NCBI GenBank assembly: GCA_019356535.1
Contig: CP037918.1
Coordinates: 2,078,315 to 2,142,314, forward strand
From: Chromatiaceae bacterium
Lineage (GTDB): Bacteria; Pseudomonadota; Gammaproteobacteria; Chromatiales; Chromatiaceae
Reading direction: 5' to 3'
DNA: 64,000 bases
A program made the position numbers and the translations under genes. This document shows, piece after piece, positions 8,056 through 15,987 of this stretch (within the stretch, counting starts at the first letter, position 1; each line of letters starts with the position of its first letter). The notes below the pieces were generated by a model. That model worked only from the letters and a program-made list of their open reading frames with translations, was not told where the DNA came from and searched no databases.

Positions 8056-9156
8056 TTGAAATCGGATCGACACATCCTGGTCATCGGCGGCGGGGCCATC
8101 GGTCTGCTCACCGCACGTGAACTGGCGAGTGCCGGCGCGCAGGTTACCGTACTCGAACGCGGCCAGCCCGGTCGCGAGTCGAGCTGGGCCGGCGGTGGCA
8201 TCGTCTCGCCACTTTTTCCCTGGCGCTATCTCGACAGCATCACCGCACTGGCGAGCTGGAGCCAGGCCCGATATCCCGAGGTGTGCGCGCAACTGGCACG
8301 CGATACCGGCATCGACCCCGAGTTCACCGTCAACGGTATGCTCATGGTCGCCGAAGACGAGGTGGATACAGCCCTGAACTGGGCTGCTCGTCACCAACGC
8401 CGGCTGGAGACGGTCGATGCCACCACCTTCCGCGAGCTGGAACCGGCCGCTGCCCACCCACCGGGGACCGGGCTGTGGATGCCCGAGATCGGGCAGCTGC
8501 GTAACCCACGGCTGCTCGCCGCCCTGCTCGCCGACGTGCAGGCCCGCGGCGTGACCCTGCGCTCCGAGACGCCGGTGAGCGGCCTGCGAATGCGCAACGG
8601 CGTCTGCCGGGGCGTGACCACGCCCCAGGGCCACGTCGAGGCCGACCAGGTGATCGTCTGCGCCGGCGCCTGGAGTGGCGAACTGCTGAGCGATCTTCCC
8701 ACTCCACCGGCGGTTCGCCCGGTGCGCGGCCAGATGCTGCTGTTTCAGACCCCCCCGGGCACCATTTCGCGTATCGTGCTCGAGGACCAACGCTACATCA
8801 TCCCGCGCCGTGACGGCCACGTGCTGTTCGGTTCGAGCATGGAGGAGGTTGGCTTCGACAAGTCCACCACCGAGGCCATGCGCGAGGAACTGCTGGCGCT
8901 GGTACACGCACGCTTCCCGGTGATGCGCGAGGCCCCGCTGGTGAAACACTGGGCCGGCCTGCGCCCCGGCTCTCCAGCAGGTGTGCCCTACATCGCAGCG
9001 CATCCCGAGATCCCGGGGCTGTACGTCAACGCCGGACAGTTCCGCAACGGCATCGTCATCGGCCTGGCCTCGGCCCGGCTGGCCGCCGACCTGGTGCTGG
9101 AACGTCCTCCCATCCTCAACCCCACACCCTATGGCTGGAACGCTCCTCGGGGCTAG
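8056..9156 (+). CDS. thiO: Glycine oxidase ThiO (FAD-dependent)
   Basis: 366 residues. ThiO oxidises glycine to iminoglycine for the thiazole half of thiamine, using FAD. The N-terminal dinucleotide-binding motif ILVIGGGAIGLLTAREL is followed by ESSWAGGGIVSPLFPW, the DAO-family flavin loop. The C-terminal HWAGLRPGSPAGVPYIA and GLYVNAGQFRNGIVIG segments are the usual FAD-binding end. The start is TTG at 8056 (preceded by AAGGCGA); no in-frame ATG lies closer. In P. aeruginosa a D-amino-acid-oxidase gene also neighbours the minor pilins, so the context is conserved. No other thiamine gene is visible here. Confidence 0.88.
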   Translation: MKSDRHILVIGGGAIGLLTARELASAGAQVTVLERGQPGRESSWAGGGIVSPLFPWRYLDSITALASWSQARYPEVCAQLARDTGIDPEFTVNGMLMVAEDEVDTALNWAARHQRRLETVDATTFRELEPAAAHPPGTGLWMPEIGQLRNPRLLAALLADVQARGVTLRSETPVSGLRMRNGVCRGVTTPQGHVEADQVIVCAGAWSGELLSDLPTPPAVRPVRGQMLLFQTPPGTISRIVLEDQRYIIPRRDGHVLFGSSMEEVGFDKSTTEAMREELLALVHARFPVMREAPLVKHWAGLRPGSPAGVPYIAAHPEIPGLYVNAGQFRNGIVIGLASARLAADLVLERPPILNPTPYGWNAPRG

Positions 9157-9158
9157 CC

Positions 9159-9164
9159 TATAAT
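9159..9164 (+). promoter_or_regulatory. -10 box of tRNA-Thr promoter
   Basis: A perfect TATAAT lies 10 bases before the mature tRNA. A weak -35 (TGGAAC, 9136-9141) is 17 bases upstream, inside the end of thiO. Confidence 0.6.
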
Positions 9165-9174
9165 TGCCGCCCGC

Positions 9175-9250
<76 letters not shown>

Positions 9251-9295
9251 TATCCGTAGAGGGGATGATCCAGAAGCCCCTCTTGGCCGAACACG

Positions 9296-9330
9296 CCCCG
9301 CCTTCCTTGGCGGGGTCTCCTCATGTTTTA
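9296..9330 (+). terminator. Probable terminator after tRNA-Thr
   Basis: CCCCGCC (9296-9302) pairs with GGCGGGG (9309-9315) around TTCCTT and is followed by a loose T-rich stretch ending TTTT (9326-9329). It ends a short tRNA transcript. Confidence 0.6.
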
Positions 9331-9403
9331 GCGGGCATCGAGTGAATGCTCCTGTCCCCCTTGGCATACCTCCATGACTTCGGCATATCAAGGTAACGTT
9401 TAC

Positions 9404-9448
9404 CGGAGGATATTTATTCTTCCTATACGCTGCGGAGGATTTTTATTC
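9404..9448 (+). repeat. Pair of direct repeats ahead of the island operon
   Basis: CGGAGGATATTTATTC (9404-9419) and CGGAGGATTTTTATTC (9433-9448) differ at one base and start 29 bases apart. They lie about 100 bases before the first island gene and are the only striking elements in the 298-base gap 9251-9548 apart from the tRNA terminator. They may be operator sites; this is inference. Confidence 0.5.
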
Positions 9449-9548
9449 CCTTCACCCATGCTTTGGTTCTGGTATCTTTGACCCCGAACGGTCACGGCCC
9501 GGCATGTGGCGCCCTGATCGAGCGCTAGTGGCTGGAGAACACAAGGAA

Positions 9549-10187
9549 ATGAAAGAACAAAAGGAATCGGGCTGCGGTTGGATTTGTTTTCTGAACAAAC
9601 ACGTCGAGCCCTATTTCTGGTGCGCCCGCACCATTGCCGTCATAGCGGTCGTCGTATCCTTCATCGTCACGATTATCTGGTATGTGGTGGCAGCAACAGA
9701 TCTGGTACACCTGCTTGGCGCCGGGTACCACTATTTTTCCGGATTTATCGAACTCAAGAGCCCCGACGAGGCTCGTAACAAGCTTGTCTTTCATACGGTA
9801 GAGGCCATCGACAGCATTCTCATGGCGTCTATCTTCCTGGTATTCACCTATGGTCTTTACGAACTCTTCATCAGTGAACTGAAGACCGACGAGGATACCG
9901 AAGACGATCGGCGCATTCGCGGAAGAATCCTCAGAATCGGCGGGGTCGACGAGCTCAAGGCCAAGCTGGTCCAGCTCATCCTGATGGTGTTGATCGTCAA
10001 GATCTTCTACTACGGGCTTACCGTGAAACTCAGTGCCGAGGGAGAGGCGGCCTCATTGAGCGATGTGCTCAAGCTCGGCGGAGTGGTACTGACGATTGCG
10101 CTCGCGCTGTTCTTCAGTCACTCGAGCATACGCTACGAGGGCGGGGGATCTGCACACGGTTCGAAACACAAAGAGACTGCAGAATAA
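9549..10187 (+). CDS. UPF0114 (YqhA-like) inner-membrane protein
   Basis: 212 residues from ATG 9549, preceded by an AAGGAA ribosome site; an in-frame ATG at 9504 would add 15 hydrophilic residues. There are about four hydrophobic segments: residues 23-46, 81-105, 140-157 and 171-186. The EAIDSILMASIFLVFTYGLY stretch followed by YELFISEL and GGVDELKAKLVQ matches the pattern of the UPF0114/YqhA family, whose biochemical role is unknown. The protein is a little longer than E. coli YqhA and has a charged loop (TDEDTEDDRRIRG) between the second and third helices. It is the first gene of the island operon, 24 bases before the CHASE2 gene. Confidence 0.7.
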   Translation: MKEQKESGCGWICFLNKHVEPYFWCARTIAVIAVVVSFIVTIIWYVVAATDLVHLLGAGYHYFSGFIELKSPDEARNKLVFHTVEAIDSILMASIFLVFTYGLYELFISELKTDEDTEDDRRIRGRILRIGGVDELKAKLVQLILMVLIVKIFYYGLTVKLSAEGEAASLSDVLKLGGVVLTIALALFFSHSSIRYEGGGSAHGSKHKETAE

Positions 10188-10211
10188 GGGGGCAACCGGA
10201 GCAGGCAGCGT

Positions 10212-11744
10212 ATGGCCAAGGAGGATCGAGCGCACCAGCTTTCGGCAGCCCGGCTGTTCTGGGCACGTTTTCTACTGTACACCTTCCTCGGGATCTATTT
10301 TCTCTGGGCCAACCCTTTTGGAATGGGGGATGCCACGGATAAGGCGTCGCAGGACGCCCTGTATCGCCTATTCGCACCGTGGTACGGCACGGATGCACAG
10401 GACGAGATCGTCGTGGTCCTGGTGGACGACCACGCAATCGACCAGCTGTACCAGAGACACTTCACCGGCGCCAACGAGTGGCCGCTACTGTACCGCGACC
10501 ATGGCGCCATCCTGGAGCGAATCATGGCATTCCGGCCGCGAGCCGTGTTCATGGACATCTCGTTCGAAAAGGAGCGCTCCACCGACGAAAGCCTGCCGGC
10601 GATGATACGACGCTTGCAGCGCGCCAAACAGCGCTACGGTACGAAGCTGTTCTTTGCCAGTGGTTACGCGGACGGGGTGCGCTCGCCTATCCAGGGAAAG
10701 CTGGCCGCTGTCGGGACCCTAGTGAGCAGTGGCTGGCAGGGGTTCGGCCGCTCCTATCCACTGTTTTACCTGGGCCGGAACATGCCAGCCTACGAGCTCT
10801 ACAGGGTGGCCTGCCTGGGCTCGGACCCGCGCCCGGGATGTGCGAGGCCACTACTCCGTGATGTCAAGGAGGGAAAGGCAATGTCGGTGTTGTGGGGGAG
10901 TGAGGTTCCATCGGTGCCTTTTCCGCGCTACGTGAAGACAAGCTGCGGCCGGAGGCCCACGGATTTTCTCTCCCGGCTGATCGGTTTCGTCGAGGCGGTA
11001 GGCCGTGGGCTCGTTGGAGATACCGGCGACGACTCCGGACGCTGCCCCTTTCACCGGGTCCTCTATGTGCACACGCTGGTACATATCGCACGTCAGGGCA
11101 GCGAGGAAGAAAGGAATCGGCTCAGGGCATTGCTCAAGGATCGGATCGTGCTGGTGGGCCTGTCCCTGGAAGGCTTGCATGACATCGTGACGTCACCGGT
11201 GCATGGCCAATTGCCCGGAGTCATGCTGCACGCAATGGCCCTGGACAACCTCATCGCCCACGGTGCCGATTACGTAAAGGCTTCCGACGAAGTGGTGGAG
11301 TGGATCGGCTACGGCACATGGTGCGTCCTGGTATTGCTGGCGAGCCTGGTACTGTACCGCCTGGAACGGTGGCAGGAGCGGAGCAGCATGGCCTGTCATG
11401 CAGGCACGCCGGGGACCGGGGGCTCCACTGGGTCTGTCACCCGGGGAACAGCCCGGTGGCTGCGGTCTCACCCGCGAACCGTGATCTATTCCATTGCCGC
11501 ACTGGTGGTCATCGGCCTGTCCTTGGTCATGTTCTTCGGCTTTCGCTACGAACCGCTCAATTCGCTCGCGTTTGCCGGCCTGAGCATGCTGATGATCGAA
11601 ATGATTCGCGAGGACCGGGCACAGGGCTTTATCGATTGGTTGACAGGAATCAGAGATTTCATGTGGAAGACAATCGGCGCGACGCTCAGGTTTCCTGCGA
11701 TGGTCTGGCAGCTGATGGCCAAGGCGCGGGGAAGTGATGACTGA
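10212..11744 (+). CDS. CHASE2-domain membrane protein without an output domain
   Basis: 510 residues. A membrane helix at about 15-33 leads into a periplasmic CHASE2 sensor domain (about 35-360). Its core is IVVVLVDDHAID, then WPLLYRDHGAILERIMAFRP, RAVFMDISFEKER and, near the end, DRIVLVGLSLEGLHDIVTSP followed by PGVMLHAMALDNLI. Three helices follow at about 365-384, 424-444 and 449-466, as in CHASE2 kinases, cyclases and CHAT proteases. Here only about 40 residues follow the last helix, with no catalytic domain. Four Cys in the 200-280 region could form disulfides. It probably signals through a partner protein; the flanking YqhA-like and secreted M48 proteins are the obvious candidates. Confidence 0.82.
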   Translation: MAKEDRAHQLSAARLFWARFLLYTFLGIYFLWANPFGMGDATDKASQDALYRLFAPWYGTDAQDEIVVVLVDDHAIDQLYQRHFTGANEWPLLYRDHGAILERIMAFRPRAVFMDISFEKERSTDESLPAMIRRLQRAKQRYGTKLFFASGYADGVRSPIQGKLAAVGTLVSSGWQGFGRSYPLFYLGRNMPAYELYRVACLGSDPRPGCARPLLRDVKEGKAMSVLWGSEVPSVPFPRYVKTSCGRRPTDFLSRLIGFVEAVGRGLVGDTGDDSGRCPFHRVLYVHTLVHIARQGSEEERNRLRALLKDRIVLVGLSLEGLHDIVTSPVHGQLPGVMLHAMALDNLIAHGADYVKASDEVVEWIGYGTWCVLVLLASLVLYRLERWQERSSMACHAGTPGTGGSTGSVTRGTARWLRSHPRTVIYSIAALVVIGLSLVMFFGFRYEPLNSLAFAGLSMLMIEMIREDRAQGFIDWLTGIRDFMWKTIGATLRFPAMVWQLMAKARGSDD

Positions 11745-11800
11745 ACAGCAGTGGTTATCCCTGCATGACAAGGTATAAGAGAAAAAGGAGGGAGCATTCC

Positions 11801-12169
11801 ATGCGTACACGGAACCGGGTGATCGGGGCGATGCTCTGCGGCATGGTGTATGCGACAGGCCATGCGGCGGATTCGCTGTTTATCACGGCCTTCGACAGCG
11901 ACGAACTCGAAGTGCGTCTTGGAAAGGACTACGTGCTGCTTTCCAAGGATGAGTTCGGCAAACCGCCGCTCCCGGTACTCGACTGGGAAAAGAAGAGCAA
12001 CTACCTCAAGGTTCGCCTTGGCGATGGGCGCACAGTATGGGTCAGCGGTGCAGATGTGCTCACCAGCGACCTGGACCGGCTGCGCCACAACTGCGCGGAA
12101 CTCACCATGTCCCGGGCCAGTGACAGTCAACTGCCGACGGGGCGGGGCTTGGGGGAGAACTGCAAATGA
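11801..12169 (+). CDS. Small secreted protein of the island operon (SH3-like guess)
   Basis: 122 residues from ATG 11801, which follows AAGGAGGG at 11785-11792; an upstream in-frame ATG at 11765 lacks such a site. A signal peptide (MRTRNRVIGAMLCGMVYATG, cleaved after HAA) sends it to the periplasm. The mature part is a small beta-rich domain: LEVRLGKDYVLLSKDEF, then LKVRLGDGRTVWVSGADV, reminiscent of a bacterial SH3 fold, which is only a guess. The C-terminal stop overlaps the ATG of the metalloprotease gene, so the two are translationally coupled. Two Cys remain in the mature protein. Confidence 0.6.
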   Translation: MRTRNRVIGAMLCGMVYATGHAADSLFITAFDSDELEVRLGKDYVLLSKDEFGKPPLPVLDWEKKSNYLKVRLGDGRTVWVSGADVLTSDLDRLRHNCAELTMSRASDSQLPTGRGLGENCK

Positions 12170-13689
12170 AATGGCATTGGCAGCGGCTGTTCGCAGGCGC
12201 CCTCCTGCTTGCGGGGCCCGGGGCGGCAGATGCCGGCCTGGGAGATTTTTTCGGCTCGATCAAGGACGGAGTCAGCAATATGGCGACGTCTTTCGGCAGG
12301 ACAGTCGGTCTGAGTGACGTGATCGATGGGCTGGACCAACCTCTGATCGATGAAGTGCTGAAGGAGATCGATACACAGGCCGGTGAGAAGACCCTCCCGA
12401 GGGTGCCGCCAGACCAGCTGCTCCTGGATGTTCGCCAGATGCGCCAGGCGGGAAACCCGATGGTAAGGCGTCCACGGCTGGAAGCCTACCTGAACGGGAT
12501 ATTGAAGAAGATTCGCCTGGCCTGGCCGGGACCGCCCGTCGCTGCAACGGTACGACTGTCCTCCATCCCCGAGTTCGGTGGGCAAACCTTCGAACACGGC
12601 ACAATCTTCATACCCCTTGGCACACTGGTGCAGCTCGACAACGAGGACGAAGTTGCGGCGCTGCTGGGCCACGAATACTCCCACCTGTTGCTGGGACACC
12701 ATCAGAAGGACATGCTCGATGAGGTGCAGTCGAAGATCTTCGACTATGGTGAACTGCTGCTTCGGATGAATAGCAAGGGCGATTCAGGGACGTTGCGCAG
12801 CTATGCCAAGCTCCGGGTGGCACGCTGGGGAACCGATATTGCACTGATGCCCAAGTGGAGTCGTGACCAAGAGGCGGAAGCCGATGTCCTGGGCACCGAC
12901 CTGATGATACGCGCCGGCTACAACGCCGACGCCATGAAGACACTGCTGCAGAAGCTGGGAGCTACCGCGAAGAAGAAACAGAAGATCGTCGAGGTAGCCA
13001 AGGCGTTGAAGATCAACCGTGAAGGGGAAGAACTCGGCTGGAGCGTCGACCTGGAGAAACTGTTCGATACCCTGACCGAGACCCTTTCATCCGAGTTCGG
13101 GGCCGATCACGAGGAGGCAAAGGCGCGTCGCGATCGGGTCAGGACCTACCTGCGCGAGCAGTATCCTAGGCGCGAGCGCCCCGAACTGAAGGTCACGGCA
13201 CTGGCGCGGCAGCAAAAAGGCTTGAAACTGTACTCCACTTTCTACGATGCCGAGTATTCGCTGTCAACGGAGAAACAAGTGACACCCCGGACGTTGAACC
13301 GTGTGGCAACGACGGCCCTAAAGGTGATTCGCAAGGGGGGACGCAAGGATCCCTACCTCTGGTTAAGCCTGTACGAGGTTCGGCTTCGCCAGAACAAGCC
13401 CCGCTCGGCCCATGAGAACCTGGGGCTGGCGTTGAAGACGGGCCAGGCGCCGATAACCGTGTATGAAAAGCTGATCGACCTGGCGATGACACAGCAGCAA
13501 TACGCGCAGGCTCTCCGCTATCTGGACCGGATGAAGAGCGAGTTGGGCGACAACCAGAACTTCTTGCCGGTGCGCATCGAGGCCGAGCGTGCACTGAAGC
13601 ACCCTGTCGAGACACTGCTCCTGCAGTGCGTGGGAACAGGCAAGTCAAAGCTGATCGAGGAATGCAACAAGGCCGCCGGCAAGGTCTGA
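12166..13689 (+). CDS. Secreted M48-family zinc metalloprotease with helical C-terminal domain
   Basis: 507 residues. A signal peptide covers about residues 1-23 (cut after AADA). The M48 catalytic domain has HEYSHLLLGHH, with zinc ligands His169 and His173 and catalytic Glu170. The third ligand lies in EAEAD (Glu236, with Asp240), giving the ExxxD pattern of the family. The order and spacing resemble periplasmic BepA/LoiP-type proteases. The C-terminal 110 residues look like helical TPR-type repeats (SLYEVRLRQNKPRSAHENLG, then a similar unit), a likely substrate or partner platform, as in BepA. The start overlaps the stop of the small secreted protein. It is the last gene of the operon; a hairpin with a T-run follows. 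Confidence 0.88.
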   Translation: MKWHWQRLFAGALLLAGPGAADAGLGDFFGSIKDGVSNMATSFGRTVGLSDVIDGLDQPLIDEVLKEIDTQAGEKTLPRVPPDQLLLDVRQMRQAGNPMVRRPRLEAYLNGILKKIRLAWPGPPVAATVRLSSIPEFGGQTFEHGTIFIPLGTLVQLDNEDEVAALLGHEYSHLLLGHHQKDMLDEVQSKIFDYGELLLRMNSKGDSGTLRSYAKLRVARWGTDIALMPKWSRDQEAEADVLGTDLMIRAGYNADAMKTLLQKLGATAKKKQKIVEVAKALKINREGEELGWSVDLEKLFDTLTETLSSEFGADHEEAKARRDRVRTYLREQYPRRERPELKVTALARQQKGLKLYSTFYDAEYSLSTEKQVTPRTLNRVATTALKVIRKGGRKDPYLWLSLYEVRLRQNKPRSAHENLGLALKTGQAPITVYEKLIDLAMTQQQYAQALRYLDRMKSELGDNQNFLPVRIEAERALKHPVETLLLQCVGTGKSKLIEECNKAAGKV

Positions 13690-13700
13690 GCCGTCGTGCC

Positions 13701-13731
13701 TGACTGCCAGATGGCAATCAAGCATTTTTTC
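13701..13731 (+). terminator. Probable terminator of the CHASE2-M48 operon
   Basis: TGACTGCC/GGCAATCA around an AGAT loop (13701-13720), imperfect, then AGCA and six T (13725-13730). It lies 11 bases after the protease stop and ends the four-gene unit. The rest of the 273-base gap to 13962 shows no convincing gene. Confidence 0.5.
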
Positions 13732-13962
13732 TTCTTGCCCCGACGGCATGAGGTACACCCGCAATGGCGTCAACTTAACACACAACCCATTGCAGGCCGA
13801 TTCCAAGGCCTGCCGGAAATTTCCCTACCAATCCATTGGCTCATTGCAACAGCCGATCACTTGCCGTTTCCTATCATGAGAGGCGATCCAGACGTCGGTC
13901 ACGGGAAGTCGGGTGAGTCTTTTCATTTGATGGCACATTGATGAGATAGGATTAATAACGGA

Positions 13963-14670
13963 ATGAGTGAGGCACGCATCCTTTTCGTCGGCGACCCGCA
14001 CGGAGAGTTCAGACCTCTGATCGAGACAGCAAAGGCAACACGGCCCGATGCCGTTGTCCTGCTGGGGGATATGGACCTGGAGCGGCCCTTGCAGCAGGAG
14101 CTCACCCCCATCTGGGAAGAAACCAATATCTACTTCATCCATGGCAACCATGATTGCGACCGTCCCCACTGGTACGAGAACCTGATGGGGGACAGCATGG
14201 ACACACGCAACCTCAACGGCCGGGTGGCGGATATTGCCGGTATCCGTATTGCAGGCCTCGGTGGCGTTTTCCGCGAGCGTAACTAGCACCCTGAAACCCG
14301 CCCGGAGCCCCGATGGAAAACACGACAGGACTACATGGATCAGACCCCCAGGTACATGCGTGATCGCGGGGTGCCGTTGAAGCAGAAAGGCTGTGTGTGG
14401 TGGGAAGACTACGCGCAGCTTTGGGATGAGCAGGCCGATATCCTTGTCACTCACGAAGCGCCCTCATGTCATCGGCACGGTTTCGCTGTATTGGATGATA
14501 TGGCTGAAGCCATGAGTGTGCGCCGGGTGATCCATGGGCACCACCACGAGAGTTACCAGGCGGCCGTGAAACAAGGTATTCACGTACAGGGCGTGGCGCG
14601 CTGCGGAATCATCGATCAGAACGGACGGCAATTGTTCGGAGGCCTGGATCGGCGGAGAAACACACTGTGA
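13963..14670 (+). pseudogene. Calcineurin-like metallophosphoesterase interrupted by one TAG
   Basis: The full set of metallophosphoesterase motifs is present in one continuous frame: GDPHGEF near the start, LLGDMD, HGNHDCD, then THEAPSCH and HGHHHESY. A single amber codon at 14284-14286 splits it after residue 107, at GVFRERN, and the same frame continues at once (HPET then RPEPRW). No frameshift is needed to restore the protein. Metal ligands lie on both sides, so the truncated product cannot be active. A TGG-to-TAG change is the simplest explanation: related proteins usually carry an aromatic residue here, from memory. The length if read through would be about 235 residues. The downstream ATG at 14335 could only make a fragment. 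Confidence 0.8.
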
Positions 14671-14725
14671 GCGCCCCCCTTCCCGAACGACATGTTCCTC
14701 CGCCAAGCCAGAACCACCAGGCTCA

Positions 14726-15289
14726 ATGGCGTGGATACAAGGCACAGTGATCGTGACTGAAGAACGACGATATCGCTTTCTGGATGTTGAGGCATCCAGT
14801 CTGAGCGAGCAGTCCTATCCGATCGAAGTGGCATGGTCCTCCAACAAGATAGACAGTGAACCCCATTGCTGGTTGATCAATCCCTATACGATTGATGAGT
14901 GGATGGACTGGGACCCCGGCGCACAGGCGGTACATGGCATACGCAGGGAGGACCTGATGGCGGAAGGTGTCGAACCCGGCCTGGTTACAGCACATATGAA
15001 CGCTTCCCTGGCTGGCGCTACCGTGTACTGTGATGGTGGAGATCTTGACATCTTCTGGATCGACAGGATGTTCAAGGCTGCCAGCATGGGACGTCAATTC
15101 CAGATTGGTGATGCGAGACTTCTCTTCCACCGTCTGCTCGGTCCGGACACGGCCGCATCGTCCCGGGACACCATCATTGAGCAAATGAGCCAAAAGGCCA
15201 GAAAGGCCGTGGACGGAAGGCGTCACCGGGCCTCTGTGGACGTACAGTATCTCGAGGTGCTGTGTGAGTTGGTACAGGCAGCCATATGA
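14726..15289 (+). CDS. DEDDh 3'-5' exonuclease-fold protein (DnaQ/RNase T-like)
   Basis: 187 residues. RFLDVEASSL (Asp20, Glu22) is exonuclease motif I, and HRASVDVQYLEVL (His167, Asp172) is the DEDDh motif III. The middle acidic motif is probably in VYCDGGDLDIFWID. Family members remove nucleotides from DNA or RNA 3' ends; the substrate here is unknown. It follows the broken phosphoesterase by 55 bases on the same strand and may form a pair with it. Start choice is uncertain: ATG 14726, or GTG 14753, which trims nine residues. There is no signal peptide, so it acts in the cytosol. Confidence 0.75.
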   Translation: MAWIQGTVIVTEERRYRFLDVEASSLSEQSYPIEVAWSSNKIDSEPHCWLINPYTIDEWMDWDPGAQAVHGIRREDLMAEGVEPGLVTAHMNASLAGATVYCDGGDLDIFWIDRMFKAASMGRQFQIGDARLLFHRLLGPDTAASSRDTIIEQMSQKARKAVDGRRHRASVDVQYLEVLCELVQAAI

Positions 15290-15318
15290 CCCTGAAGAAT
15301 AATGAGCCGAACGGATAT

Positions 15319-15740
15319 CTACGCGCCCAATGAAACTGCGTGAAACCTTGGCCAGAAAACAAGGCCCCAGTTTTCTGGCGACAAACTCCGGGCTTCGCAG
15401 TACTGCCCGAATGCCTGCTCCAGAGTCAGCGACTGCACTGCTTCCTGCGCATCCGTCTCCTTCTGCTCCTGGTGCCGGCCGATACCGATCGATAGTTCCA
15501 CCAGGATCTTCTTTGCCTCCTCCCGTGCCGTTTCGGCAGTGAAGCCCCATGAACACCGATGGTGATCCGTCTGGTCTTGCCAGCAATGTCCCGCTGGGCA
15601 AGCAGGTTTTTCTCGTCGGAGTCACGCGTACCCCGGCCACCGGGTTTCGGGGTCGAAATAGAGCTGATAGCCACGTTCCGGGTAGGGAAGACTGCCCACC
15701 CGTTTCTTGCTAGTCTTGCACCCGGGTGTCGGCATCTCGC
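15319..15740 (-). pseudogene. Decayed tyrosine recombinase (integrase) N-terminal remnant
   Basis: Reading the minus strand from 15740, integrase-like peptide pieces appear in order but in different frames. They are YPERGYQLYFDPETRW (ending at a TGA), GVRVTPTRKT, LLAQRDIAGKTRRITIGVHG, and AETAREEAKKILVELSIGIG followed by a helical SAM-like stretch with LTLEQAFGQY. This is the arm-binding and early core-binding part of P4-type integrases. At least three frameshifts separate the pieces, and the catalytic domain with the R-H-R-Y residues is missing. It sits 178 bases from the distal tRNA-derived repeat, where an island integrase belongs. Confidence 0.75.
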
Positions 15741-15917
15741 CTCCGCTGCTTTGCGATTCGCAACTCGCAAGCTCACCGCAAGGTGGAAACTTCGAAACAC
15801 GGCTGCGAAGCGCAGGAGACGAGAGGCCGCCGCCCTTGGCATGTTGAAAAATAGATGAAAAAACACCTTTTCAGGTGCTTCTTCAATCGAGTTGACAACC
15901 CGGGTCACGTTTTACCG

Positions 15918-15966
15918 CTGATTCGCCATCAGCAGGTCGGCGGCTCGATTCCGCCCAGTGGCTCCA
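15918..15966 (+). repeat. Distal att copy: 3' end of tRNA-Thr
   Basis: CTGATTCG to GCTCCA matches tRNA-Thr bases 9202-9250 at 45 of 49 positions. The changes fall in the anticodon loop, next to the anticodon stem and in the T stem-loop. No 5' half of a tRNA precedes it, so it is not a working tRNA. It marks the right end of the island. Confidence 0.85.
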
Positions 15967-15987
15967 TTTTCCCCCGACGGTCTGCCC

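Noticed and set aside
13696..13941. 81-residue frame after the M48 gene
   Set aside because: Composition is not protein-like, it contains the terminator-like hairpin, and no ribosome site precedes it.
15559..15858. Plus-strand frame opposite the integrase remnant
   Set aside because: Arg/Ala-rich composition of an antisense shadow; the minus strand explains the region better.
15918..15966. A second functional tRNA (anticodon CGC)
   Set aside because: Only the 3' half is present; no acceptor 5' strand or D-arm lies upstream.
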